62,473 nt of DNA from Candidatus Bathyarchaeota archaeon (GCA_937873375.1 CALMWK010000077.1:1-62473); one strand, 5' to 3'; positions 28,110 through 37,724 are shown, counted from the stretch's first letter. Notes: generated by a model not told the origin, from the letters alone. Translations and numbers: made by a program.

Positions 28110-28669
28110 AACAGCTGGCTGAGTACGGTAAATTCGTGGAAATCACAGGGTTTGCAGGCGTAAAGGTTGGCGGCGAAAAAGACTTTATGGTTACGCTTCG
28201 TAATGCGGTGCCCAAGATGGTTGAGGTGCAGTTTTTTGACGCTGACCTTGTGGCGACGTGGCAGCACCTGTACTTTGCAGTGTTAAACGCGCTTATGGCT
28301 TTCAAGAATAAACGGAATATCTCGAAGAGTGTGGCGGTGGAGGTTGTGCTGTATGCGTCTGCGCAGCGGCAAATCACGAAAGCCATAGACCACATAGGCG
28401 TCAAATGCAATTCCAGCAATGTGGCTGCCGTGATAATCGGCGCGGATGCGGATTCAGTAAAAGCAGGGCTTGCAGCGGTTGAAAAATGCCTTGGTGTGGA
28501 AACTGACGATTCAGTTCTTGAATTGTCAAAGGTGAAAGTGCAGCGGATAAAACGGGTTTTCAAAATTTCAGAAACAGAACTTGACGCATCAACGGCGAAA
28601 AAAGATGCTGAGCAGGCTCTGGTTGACTCGGTTGTTGAGAATGCGGCTTTGCTGTCCACCCAGCTTTAG
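28103..28669 (+). CDS. cgi121: KEOPS complex subunit Cgi121
   Basis: Cgi121 pattern: FDADLVATWQHLYFAVLNAL, NISKSVAVEVVLYASAQRQITKAI. Confidence 0.85.
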   Translation: MLKQLAEYGKFVEITGFAGVKVGGEKDFMVTLRNAVPKMVEVQFFDADLVATWQHLYFAVLNALMAFKNKRNISKSVAVEVVLYASAQRQITKAIDHIGVKCNSSNVAAVIIGADADSVKAGLAAVEKCLGVETDDSVLELSKVKVQRIKRVFKISETELDASTAKKDAEQALVDSVVENAALLSTQL

Positions 28670-29190
28670 AGCATTTTTTCTTTTAGCACACTTATCACGT
28701 CGGCTTGTTTTACGAGGGACATGCCTGTGTATCCGCTGAGAACCTCGATGAGCAGGACTTTGTCTGGGTTGTGTAGGTCAACTTTGTTTGGTATGGTTGT
28801 GGCGACGGCTTCGATGAAGTCGCGGCTGTGTAGGCTGGTGAAGCGTTTTTCGATGGTAACGCGGAAGGTCTCTTTTTCGCTTAAGCCCGCGGCGAGTTCG
28901 GCGGCGGCTTGTGTTATTTCTTCTAGGTTGGTGTGGACGACTTTTTGGATGGGTATGATTCGTAGGGCGTAGCGGAACTCGTAGGGGCGCTCTTGGAGCA
29001 TAACGCGGAATTTTTCGATGGCTTCCACGGGGTCCAGAGCAGTTTTGGCTACAACTAAGCCTCGGATTCCTGTCCTGTCCGTTTTCGCTTCGGGGTCGCC
29101 TGCCTCTTTGAGCAGAAAGGCGAGTTCGTGGCACATTTGGCGTTCGTTTCCACGCATGGTTGAAGCGAGTAGGTTAAAGTCTGATAGCAA
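28666..29190 (-). CDS. THUMP-domain RNA-binding protein (Tan1-like)
   Basis: RYALRIIPIQKVVHTNLEEI..., FRVTIEKRFTSLHSRDFIEAVA, VLIEVLSGYTGMSL. Confidence 0.85.
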   Translation of the reverse strand: MLSDFNLLASTMRGNERQMCHELAFLLKEAGDPEAKTDRTGIRGLVVAKTALDPVEAIEKFRVMLQERPYEFRYALRIIPIQKVVHTNLEEITQAAAELAAGLSEKETFRVTIEKRFTSLHSRDFIEAVATTIPNKVDLHNPDKVLLIEVLSGYTGMSLVKQADVISVLKEKML

Positions 29191-29499
29191 TTGTTTGCAG
29201 CTCCGCTTGAAAGATGTTGTAGCGAAGTTTATTTCTGTTTGTTCTTTTTTGGATGTTGGTTTTGGTTTGTTTGGTTGTGTGTTTGCTGGTTGTTTATAAA
29301 ACTTGGATGTTGAGTGATGTTGGCGTGTTTGGGTTGTAGTTGTGGGTGCATGTTGAAAGTGTTTTAGTTTTCACAAGTTGTTTGTTTTTGTGACTCTATC
29401 TTCTGAACGGTGGCTGTCTTTTTATCTACTTGCGTCTCTTGGTTTTTTGCTAAACCCTAATAAATACCCGTAACTGCATAATCTGTGGGTTAGTCCATA

Positions 29500-30787
29500 A
29501 TGTTAGAACACAAATGGACACTAATTATGCTACTCATAATTCTTATAGCCTCTTTTTTTTATCACTGATCCAAACTGGGCTGCACAAGCAACTTCTTCCA
29601 CAGAAGACTGGCCTATGTTCCGCCACGACGCCGCACATACAGGTGTAGCAGACAGCAGCGGGCCAACGAGAACTCCAGTTGAAATATGGCGCTACAACAT
29701 CGGCGACATCATAGAGTCATCCCCAGCAGTCGTCGAAGGCGTACTCTACATAGGCTCAGACAAAGGCATCTACGCCATAAACGCATCCACAGGCGACCAC
29801 ATATGGAACAACATCACAGCAGGCGGAATGTCCTCTCCCGCCGTTGACAACGGCGTAGTCTACATAGGCTCAGCAGGAGGCTTTGTGCAGGCCTTTAACG
29901 CTTCAACAGGCACACAAATATTTCGTCACCCGACTGGCGGCCAGGGTGTGAGCGCATCACCATTAGTCATAAACGACGGCGTCTATATAGGCGTGGGGTT
30001 ACTTATGCGCCTTAACACTTCTACTGGACACCCCACATGGACTTACAGAGCACAAGATAGTAGCAGTTTTGAAACTTCGCCAGCCGTAGTTGACGGCATC
30101 ATCTACGTCGGCGCAGACTACAACATCTATGCTGTCAACGCTTCTTTAGGAACCAAAATATGGAACTACACAATAGAATACCAGCCCAACGGCTACATAA
30201 TCTCCTCGCCTTCAGTGTCAGTCGGAGTCGTATACATAGGCTCAGGCAGCACCACATCTACAGTCAATGGACAAGTCTGGGCTGTAAATGCTACGTCAGG
30301 AACTAAAATGTGGAACCATACTGTGTCAGGCGGCGTGGTTTCGTCTCCAGCTGTTTTTGGAAGATACGTCTACGCAGGAGCATACGACGGCACCATCTTT
30401 GCCTTAGACCGCCTAAATGGTAGGGAAGTGTGGAGCTACCAAACAGGCGATAGCATATTTTCCTCGCCAGCAGTCGCAAACGGCATAGTTTATGTGGGTT
30501 CAAACGACGGATACATCTACGCCTTAGATGGGCAAACAGGCGAAAAGTTATGGAGCTACCAAACCGAAGGACCCATACGTTCTTCCCCAACTATCGTAAA
30601 CGGAGTACTGTACGTTGGGTCATACGACGGCTACGTCTACGCACTAACCGAACCAACAAACAGCACACCCTCACCAACCATCCCAGAATTTCCCAATCAA
30701 CTTTTAGCAACTGCCATTTTTCTCTCTTTACTTGCTGTTGTCTCTGCAGTTGTGATTACAAAAAAGCGAACAAAGACTAAACTCTGA
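29500..30787 (+). CDS. Secreted PQQ-like beta-propeller protein with C-terminal PEF-type tail; frame broken at an 8-T run
   Basis: Signal peptide MLEHKWTLIMLLIILIASFF from ATG 29500 is out of frame with the propeller ORF; removing one T from 29553-29560 restores one ORF (...ASFFITDPNWAAQATSSTEDWPMFRHDAAHTG); C-term TIPEFPNQ + TM + KKRTKTK. Confidence 0.75.
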
Positions 30788-30899
30788 TCTTCAAAGTTCT
30801 TAATACTGCTGTTATTAAGCTCTGTATCTGTTTAGCATTAACCAATTTTTCGCAACAAAAGTTGCTTAATTTGGGTCAGTGTTGGTTTGGCTTTTATTC

Positions 30900-30975
30900 A
30901 TAGCCCCCAAAAGGGGCTCCTAGCCGTCGCCTCACATCATCCCCACCTAAACTCCCCTCGCAGAGGATTTATCAC
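30900..30975 (-). ncRNA. Candidate structured RNA or decayed mobile-element end
   Basis: Hairpins AGCCCC-TTTTG-GGGGCT and CCTC-TGC-GAGG on the minus strand; GC-rich compared with flanks. Confidence 0.25.
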
Positions 30976-31127
30976 TTTTGCCACAACAAGGCGAATATTT
31001 GAAAAAAAGCCCCTTTCCCGTCTGGACTTCTCCGATAACCTACGTCACTTGACGAATAATAACGTTTAAGACACGCTTCGGCAAGGTACAATAATACCAG
31101 TCTTAAAACTGGAGGTGAAAACAAAAC

Positions 31128-31196
31128 ATGATATTCATTGAAGAAGAAGAATGGGAAGAAGGCGAAGAAGAAGAATGGGAAGAAGAAGAATGGTAA
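31128..31196 (+). CDS. 22-aa Glu/Trp micro-protein MIFIEEEEWEEGEEEEWEEEEW
   Basis: Strong SD GGAGGTGA 9 nt before ATG; tandem EEEEW units; below the ORF-track cutoff. Confidence 0.6.
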   Translation: MIFIEEEEWEEGEEEEWEEEEW

Positions 31197-31377
31197 ACCA
31201 CCCAAGGCATTTCTGCCTTTAACGTCTTTTCTTTATTGTTGCTCACAACTTTTCAGATTTTGTCAAAGCTTGTTCCTTACACAAAAACTTTCGTAAACCG
31301 GCGCTTTAAGCCAGTCACCCCTAAACTCTTTTATTCCCTCCTTGCGCATTGATAAATGAGCGGAGGCAAAGGGCACG

Positions 31378-31647
31378 GTAAAAATTTTTGTAGACAGCGA
31401 CAAATGCATCGGATGCGGGTCCTGCGTGGACATCTGCCCAGCGGGCGTTTATGAACTTAGAAACGGCAAGTCCATGCCCATCCGAGCTGAAGAATGTCTT
31501 CTTTGCCACGCATGTCAAGCCAAATGCCCGCGGCAAGCCATCAAAATCGTCGGGTCAATGTCAATTCGCCAGCGCATACGCTCCCGTGGCTCACTCCTAA
31601 GCAAGATACTATCAAGCAAACCAAACAAAGGCAGCCACAGCAAATAA
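31378..31647 (+). CDS. 2x[4Fe-4S] ferredoxin-like protein; canonical start missing
   Basis: KIFVDSDKCIGCGSCVDICPAGVYEL...CLLCHACQAKCPRQAIKI; the ORF-track start (31426) would delete most of the first cluster motif. Confidence 0.8.
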   Translation, partial: VKIFVDSDKCIGCGSCVDICPAGVYELRNGKSMPIRAEECLLCHACQAKCPRQAIKIVGSMSIRQRIRSRGSLLSKILSSKPNKGSHSK

Positions 31648-31810
31648 CAAAACAAACCCCACTTCACCACCAAGAACGAACAAAAATAGTCAAGCTTCTT
31701 TTTGAATTATGTAGCAAACACACAGACATCCTCAAAACAACACCCGCAAACCCGCCAAAACACAGGTTATAATTTATAACTCTCCCCTCGACATTCATAA
31801 CCGAAGAGCC

Positions 31811-33607
31811 ATGACCCGCATTGCAGTAATGGATTACGACAAATGCAAACCCAAAAAATGCAACCAGATGTGCATAAAATTCTGCCCGATGGTGCGAAGC
31901 CGCGTAGAAGCCATCAGATTCGAAGAAAACAAAATCACCATCTCCGAAAAACTCTGCAGCGGATGCGGCATATGCGTCAAAAAATGCCCCTTCAAAGCCA
32001 TCAGCATAGTTAACCTTCCTGATGAGTTGGACAAGGACTGCAGCCACCGCTTCGGAGAAAACACCTTCAAGCTTTTCAGGTTACCCACACCTTCGCCAGG
32101 AACTGTTTTGGGTTTGCTGGGTCAAAACGGCATCGGCAAAAGCACCACCCTCAAAGTTCTTTCAGGCGAAATCAAACCCAACCTTGGCAACTTCCAGAAC
32201 CCGCCCGATTGGGACGAACTTATCCAGTATTACCGTGGTTCTTCACTTCAGGATTACTTCCAGAAAATGAGCGAGGGCACCCTCAAAGTTAGCCACAAAC
32301 CCCAGTACGTGGACAAAATCCCCAAAGCCATATCAGGCAAAGTCAGCGAACTCCTCGAAAAAGTTGACCAAAGAAAAGTCCTAAACCAACTCTCAGAAGA
32401 TTTGGAGCTCAAGCCAATTTGGGACCGCCCCTTAGATGTGCTCAGCGGCGGCGAACTGCAACGAGTAGCCGTAACCGCAGCATTGTGCCGAGAGGCGGAT
32501 GTGTATCTTTTCGACGAGCCCTCCAGCTACTTAGACGTGAAGCAGCGCCTGCACGTTGCCAAAGCCATACGTACCCTCAAAGAGCAACAGAAAACCGTTG
32601 TCGTCGCCGAACATGACCTAGCCATCATAGATTACCTTTCAGACCAAATCTGCGTCTTCTACGGAGAACCAGGCGTGTACGGTGTGGTTTCACACGTTCA
32701 TGGTGTCCGCACGGGCATTAACATTTACCTGCAAGGCTACATCTCAGACGAGAACATCAGGTTCCGCAAAGAACCCATCGTCTTCCACGAAAAACCCCCA
32801 GCCGTAAACGCGTATGGCGGCGAAGTCTTGCTGAAGTGGGGACAAGTGGAGAAAACCTTCAAAGGCTTCAAACTCACAGCCGAACCAGGAGAAATCAAAC
32901 GCGGCGAAATCATCGGCGTGCTTGGACCCAACGGCATCGGCAAAACCACCTTCGTCAAAATCCTCGCAGGCTTGGAAGAGGCGGATGATAAACAAAAGTT
33001 CGGCGAACTGTCGGTTAGCTATAAGCCTCAGTACATCGCGGCTGACTACACGGGCACCGTACAGGAGTTGCTTATGAGTGTGGCGAAGGAGAATTACACT
33101 TCCAGCTACTACAAAACCGAGATTCTGCAGCCTCTACGGGTGGAGCCGCTTCTGGACCGCTACGTGATGGAACTCAGCGGTGGAGAACTGCAAAAAGTTG
33201 CAATAGCCGCCAGCCTAAGCCGCAAAGCCGACCTAATCCTGCTAGACGAACCCAGCGCTTACTTGGACGTTGAGGAGCGGCTGAACATGGCAAAAGCTCT
33301 AAGACGCATAGTCGAAGCTCACGGCACCCCCGCGTTTGTGGTGGAGCACGACGTAGTAACTCAGGACTTCATAGCTGACCGATTGATGGTTTTCAGCGGC
33401 AACCCCGGAGTGACGGGCACCGCAAAGCCACCCACTACCCTGCGTAAAGGCATGAACTCTTTCTTGAAGGAGATGGATGTGACTTTCCGCCGAGACTCTA
33501 CTACGCGGCGTCCCAGAGTCAACAAGGAAGATTCCAGGCTGGATGTTATGCAGAAGGAAATCGGAGAGTACTACTACACGCGTATCATCCGCCAGAAGCC
33601 TCAATAA
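31811..33607 (+). CDS. ABCE1/Rli1 ribosome recycling ATPase
   Basis: N-terminal Fe-S Cys motifs plus two ABC domains (GQNGIGKST, GPNGIGKTT, LSGGELQRVAV, LSGGELQKVAI). Confidence 0.96.
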   Translation: MTRIAVMDYDKCKPKKCNQMCIKFCPMVRSRVEAIRFEENKITISEKLCSGCGICVKKCPFKAISIVNLPDELDKDCSHRFGENTFKLFRLPTPSPGTVLGLLGQNGIGKSTTLKVLSGEIKPNLGNFQNPPDWDELIQYYRGSSLQDYFQKMSEGTLKVSHKPQYVDKIPKAISGKVSELLEKVDQRKVLNQLSEDLELKPIWDRPLDVLSGGELQRVAVTAALCREADVYLFDEPSSYLDVKQRLHVAKAIRTLKEQQKTVVVAEHDLAIIDYLSDQICVFYGEPGVYGVVSHVHGVRTGINIYLQGYISDENIRFRKEPIVFHEKPPAVNAYGGEVLLKWGQVEKTFKGFKLTAEPGEIKRGEIIGVLGPNGIGKTTFVKILAGLEEADDKQKFGELSVSYKPQYIAADYTGTVQELLMSVAKENYTSSYYKTEILQPLRVEPLLDRYVMELSGGELQKVAIAASLSRKADLILLDEPSAYLDVEERLNMAKALRRIVEAHGTPAFVVEHDVVTQDFIADRLMVFSGNPGVTGTAKPPTTLRKGMNSFLKEMDVTFRRDSTTRRPRVNKEDSRLDVMQKEIGEYYYTRIIRQKPQ

Positions 33608-33826
33608 GGCATTTTTCTAAGTCGGTTTTGGAGGCAAAATTAACCTTGTGCTGGCAAAAGCAACCTGTGGCTTGGTTCTTTTTGCCTTTGTATCAGTGCA
33701 TACTTTGATTCGGTTGCTATTTTTTCTCTGCTTTAGGTAGGTTTTTCTGCTTAAAACGTGTAGTTAACTTAAAGAACAAGCTTAGCCATATCGTAACGGA
33801 AATGGAACCTTGAACAGAATTTACTG

Positions 33827-35371
33827 GTGAGGCTAAGGGTGGCACAAGCAACCTTCGAAGAAATAAGTGCGTCGGACTTTTTCTATCGTAACCGCGACAT
33901 AGCTGGCTTCTCAAACCCTTCCCGCGCCATATTCGTTGCCATCCGAGAAATTGTGGAGAACGCACTGGACGCGGCGGAGAGCCAGATGATTCCTCCTGAC
34001 GTTTATGTGCGTTTGTCTTTTGAGAGTGAAGCCACCAAGGACACGCAAATTTACAAGCTCCGCATTGAAGATAACGGTTCAGGGATTCAGCCCAGATTCA
34101 TTCCTTCCGCCTTTGGTCAGGTTCTGTACGGTTCTAAGTACAAGTTGAAGCAGACGCGTGGCACTTTTGGTTTAGGCGGAAAAATGGCATTGCTGTATGG
34201 GCAGATTACGACGCATCAGCCAGCGTCGGTTACTTCCAGCACGGGTAACCAGAACAAGATTTACTCATTTAAGCTGATGATTGACATCCAGCGGAACCGC
34301 CCTATAATCTTGGACCGTAAAGTTCTCATTAACAAAGACAACTGGCGCGGCACCATAATTGAGTTCACGCTTGAAGGCGACTACCTGCGTGCCATGCCCA
34401 AAATTCTGGATTACTTCAAACAGACCGCCATGGTGAATCCGTACGCGAATTTGACGTTCGTAGACCCGAAGGGTAGACTTTACAAGTGGATGCGTGTCAC
34501 CACGGCGATGCCTGAACCGCCCAAAGAAACCCTGCCTCATCCGTACGGCGTAGACGTGGAGATGTTGCAACGGCTAATTTACGTAACCACCGACACCAGC
34601 ATGACTGATTTTCTAAGGCACAATTTCCACCGCGTTGGTGGCATAACAGCGCAGAAGTTTTTGGAGTTTAGCGGTTTAACTCCGTCGAAGAACCCCAAGA
34701 AGTTGGCACATGAAGAAATTGTCAAATTAACCCAAAACCTGAAAAAGTTTAAGGATTTTCTTCCACCTGACGCCAGCTGCCTGTCTCCATTAGGCGAGGA
34801 GTTGTTGCGGGCTGGTATTCAAAAAGAACTTAACCCTGAGTATCTGGTGGTGCATCAACGTAAACCTTCCACATACGCGGGTCACCCCTTCATCGTGGAG
34901 ATGGGTATAGCCTATGGCGGTGGGGTGCCCAAGACTGGTGGCTTTGTGATTTACCGATTTGCCAACAGGATACCTCTGCTTTACGACGAGGCAAGCGACG
35001 TTTCGTATAGGGTTATCGGTTCGATGAATTGGCGCAGATACAAGGTTTCACCCGAAATGCCAATAGCAATTGTGGTGCACATCTGCAGCACCAAAGTGCC
35101 CTACAAAACCGTGGGTAAAGAGTTCATTGCTGACCGCGCTGAGATTCGCCGTGAAGTAGCTAATGAGCTTCGCGAGGTTAGTCGTCAACTGGGGCATTTC
35201 TTGGCTCGCAGGGAACACGTGGACAAGGAGAAGAAGCGGTTGAGCATCTTCGCTAAGTATCTGCCTCGAATTGCCGAGTTTGCGACAAAGTTGGCTGGCA
35301 AAGAGAGGGTTCCTGACATTAACAAATTGTTGAAGAGTGTGCAAAAGTATGGGGAAGACGAGCAAAAGTAG
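33827..35371 (+). CDS. top6B: DNA topoisomerase VI subunit B
   Basis: GHKL motifs EIVENALDAAE, IEDNGSGI, GTFGLGGKMAL. Confidence 0.96.
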   Translation: MRLRVAQATFEEISASDFFYRNRDIAGFSNPSRAIFVAIREIVENALDAAESQMIPPDVYVRLSFESEATKDTQIYKLRIEDNGSGIQPRFIPSAFGQVLYGSKYKLKQTRGTFGLGGKMALLYGQITTHQPASVTSSTGNQNKIYSFKLMIDIQRNRPIILDRKVLINKDNWRGTIIEFTLEGDYLRAMPKILDYFKQTAMVNPYANLTFVDPKGRLYKWMRVTTAMPEPPKETLPHPYGVDVEMLQRLIYVTTDTSMTDFLRHNFHRVGGITAQKFLEFSGLTPSKNPKKLAHEEIVKLTQNLKKFKDFLPPDASCLSPLGEELLRAGIQKELNPEYLVVHQRKPSTYAGHPFIVEMGIAYGGGVPKTGGFVIYRFANRIPLLYDEASDVSYRVIGSMNWRRYKVSPEMPIAIVVHICSTKVPYKTVGKEFIADRAEIRREVANELREVSRQLGHFLARREHVDKEKKRLSIFAKYLPRIAEFATKLAGKERVPDINKLLKSVQKYGEDEQK

Positions 35372-36440
35372 TATCGCAGAGAAGAAGCACGACGTTGTTA
35401 ATCGTCTAAAGCTTTTAGGGACGGACATTTACGAGCAGTTAGACAAGGGTGTTTTCCCCACAATCAACATACCTAGCCGTAGCACAGAAAACATCAACTA
35501 TGACCCTAATATTCGCCAATACATTTTGGGCGAAAGAGTTGTGAGCCGAAGCGCACGCAACATTCGCCACGTGAAACCGTTTACGCAGTTAGCGTGGGCT
35601 GCCCTGTTCAGCAACGAACTTACCACACAGCGCAAAACCAGCACCTTAAGAGACGTGTACTACTCTGCACAAGCGTATGAGATGTCATTCACAGACCAAC
35701 AAGAATCCAACAACATCATAACCGACCTAGAAACCCTCACAGGTTTTAGACGCGAAGACTTCAACATCTTCCCAGAAGAACGCTCAGCAATTTTTGGCGA
35801 CTTAAACATAGAATACACAGTGCCCGGCTACGAAGGCAAAACCCTGAACCTGACCAGCCACCCTGACGGGGTGCTGATTGGCCCAGCGTTGACTTCTTCG
35901 GAGTTTGTGAGCACGAACGCCGACAAAGTCATAGCCATAGAGAAAGGCGCCCTCTTCACACGGTTCATCGAAGAAAACGTGCACAACAAACACAAGTCCT
36001 TGCTTATTTCATGCGGTGGTCAAGCACCAAGACAAACAAGGGCCTTTATTCGGCGGCTACATGACGAGTTGAACCTGCCCGTTTACATATTCACCGACGG
36101 CGACCCATGGGGCATGCACATTGCCCAAGTAATCATTTCGGGTTCAGCGAACGCGGCACACCTGCGCGAACTCAACACTCCCGACGCGATATGGAGTGGC
36201 GTGTGGGCAACCGACATCGTTGACTACAAACTGCCAACTGACCCCTTGGATGAGGTGGACATTAAACGGCTCTACGAGCTGCAAAGAGACCCACGCTACC
36301 AGAATGACCCACTGTGGCAACGCGAAATCAAAATGTTCCTTAAAATTAAACGCAAGGCGGAGCAAGAGGCTTTCAGCAGATACGGTTTAACCTACATAGT
36401 AGACGAGTACCTACCCAAAAAACTAAAAGAAACCAAATAA
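35349..36440 (+). CDS. top6A: DNA topoisomerase VI subunit A
   Basis: Spo11/TopVIA features: RDVYYSAQ, TOPRIM FTDGDPWGMHI. Confidence 0.96.
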   Translation: MGKTSKSSIAEKKHDVVNRLKLLGTDIYEQLDKGVFPTINIPSRSTENINYDPNIRQYILGERVVSRSARNIRHVKPFTQLAWAALFSNELTTQRKTSTLRDVYYSAQAYEMSFTDQQESNNIITDLETLTGFRREDFNIFPEERSAIFGDLNIEYTVPGYEGKTLNLTSHPDGVLIGPALTSSEFVSTNADKVIAIEKGALFTRFIEENVHNKHKSLLISCGGQAPRQTRAFIRRLHDELNLPVYIFTDGDPWGMHIAQVIISGSANAAHLRELNTPDAIWSGVWATDIVDYKLPTDPLDEVDIKRLYELQRDPRYQNDPLWQREIKMFLKIKRKAEQEAFSRYGLTYIVDEYLPKKLKETK

Positions 36441-36594
36441 CAAGAGAAATTTAGATTCTTTTACTGTTTGACGGGGTCGCCCTGTTTCACTTTGGTGGGT
36501 TGCTTTTGAGATTTGGCTTATTGTGAAGACTGTGTTGGCGTGTACTTTTTTTGTCTTCTGTGTTCTGCGCGAGTTCCACTTCCAAAGTAGTAGT

Positions 36595-36654
36595 GGCAGT
36601 AGGGTTTTTAACTCTCTCCGAAAATCTTTCCGTCCGCCAGCGCCCCAGCAAACC
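36595..36654. repeat. 60-bp intergenic repeat, copy E1
   Basis: GGCAGTAG...ATCTTTCCGTCCGCCAGCGCCCCAGCAAACC; matches 40677-40736. Confidence 0.65.
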
Positions 36655-36788
36655 ACGTGGTCTAACTATTTGTCGGTTTTGTCAAGCCCGCGTTTTGACA
36701 TAAGTTGTCTTGGGTTATTTTTCTTTGAACTATATTTTCAGGCATACTGCCTCTTCTATGGTGCTAAATAAATAAGTCCTGTTTTCCT

Positions 36789-37724
36789 TTATTTGAATGT
36801 GGATATGTATTGTCGAGGGGTGGGCCACGAGTTGAGGCTTCTTCCGATATCAGTGTCTATTCTTTTGATGCCGGGTATCTTTGCGATTTCTTCGTGAATC
36901 ATGAGCAGTTGCTTGATGTCTCTCATCAAAGTTTCTGCATATATGTCGTAGTCTCCGCTGGCTTTTATTATGACTACTACGTCGGGAATTTTGGCAAGTT
37001 TCTCCACAATAGTAGAAAAATTGGTCTGAGAAAGTGCGATGCTAAAATTGAGCATTGCTTGATACCCGATTTTCGTCGGGTCGATTTGGATTAAGACTTT
37101 TATTATGCCGTTTTCTTTGAGTTTTTTGTATCTTTTTATTGCCGTATAGGTTGAGGTCCCTATTTCTTCAGCAATTTTTTTGAAAGATGCGCGGCCATTA
37201 GTAGCTAATTTTTCAATTATCAGCAGGTCTAACTTGTCAATTTTGTTTGTCGTCTTCTTGACGTTTGTTGCCTGAGGTTGCGTTTCTCTAATTCTGTTAA
37301 ATGCTTCTTGGAATGGTTCTATAGCCAGATTTTCTGGAATGTTTTTTACGCCTGTCCAGATGTAAGTTCTTAAATCTACAACTGAAGTTTGCTGTCTTAT
37401 TGCCTCTTTAACATGGTCCAACTCATTTAAGCTTCTTAGTATTGCGATGACCCTTACATTATATCTTGCGTTAACACGATAAGCCGCGTGAATGTATGGC
37501 ATTCTTCGGATAAGTTCAGTGACTTGGTCTACTTGCTGAGACTCGACGTGGACTAAGAGACTCACAACTGCATTATAGCCAAAACTCCTATAATCCATCT
37601 GAATGGTCGCGCCCGTAATTATGCCTGCTTTTTTCATTTCTCCGTAGTGCTTCCAGATGGTGTTTTTTGAGACCGCGCATTCTTTTGCGATTTCTGCGAA
37701 ATTTTTTCGTCCGTCTTTCAGCAA
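36789..37724 (-). CDS. Tandem two-module Lrp/AsnC-family regulator
   Basis: Two HTH segments (FAEIAKECAVSKNTIWKHYGEMKKAGII; FKKIAEEIGTSTYTAIKRYKKLKENGII), each followed by a RAM-like region. Confidence 0.85.
   Translation of the reverse strand: MLKDGRKNFAEIAKECAVSKNTIWKHYGEMKKAGIITGATIQMDYRSFGYNAVVSLLVHVESQQVDQVTELIRRMPYIHAAYRVNARYNVRVIAILRSLNELDHVKEAIRQQTSVVDLRTYIWTGVKNIPENLAIEPFQEAFNRIRETQPQATNVKKTTNKIDKLDLLIIEKLATNGRASFKKIAEEIGTSTYTAIKRYKKLKENGIIKVLIQIDPTKIGYQAMLNFSIALSQTNFSTIVEKLAKIPDVVVIIKASGDYDIYAETLMRDIKQLLMIHEEIAKIPGIKRIDTDIGRSLNSWPTPRQYISTFK

Noticed and set aside
28018-28659. 213-aa antisense ORF over cgi121
   Set aside because: Shadow ORF; sense protein is clearly Cgi121
30972-31205. 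77-aa minus-strand ORF MGGLPFFFFPFFFF...
   Set aside because: Phe-rich antisense of the Glu/Trp micro-ORF; sense strand has the Shine-Dalgarno
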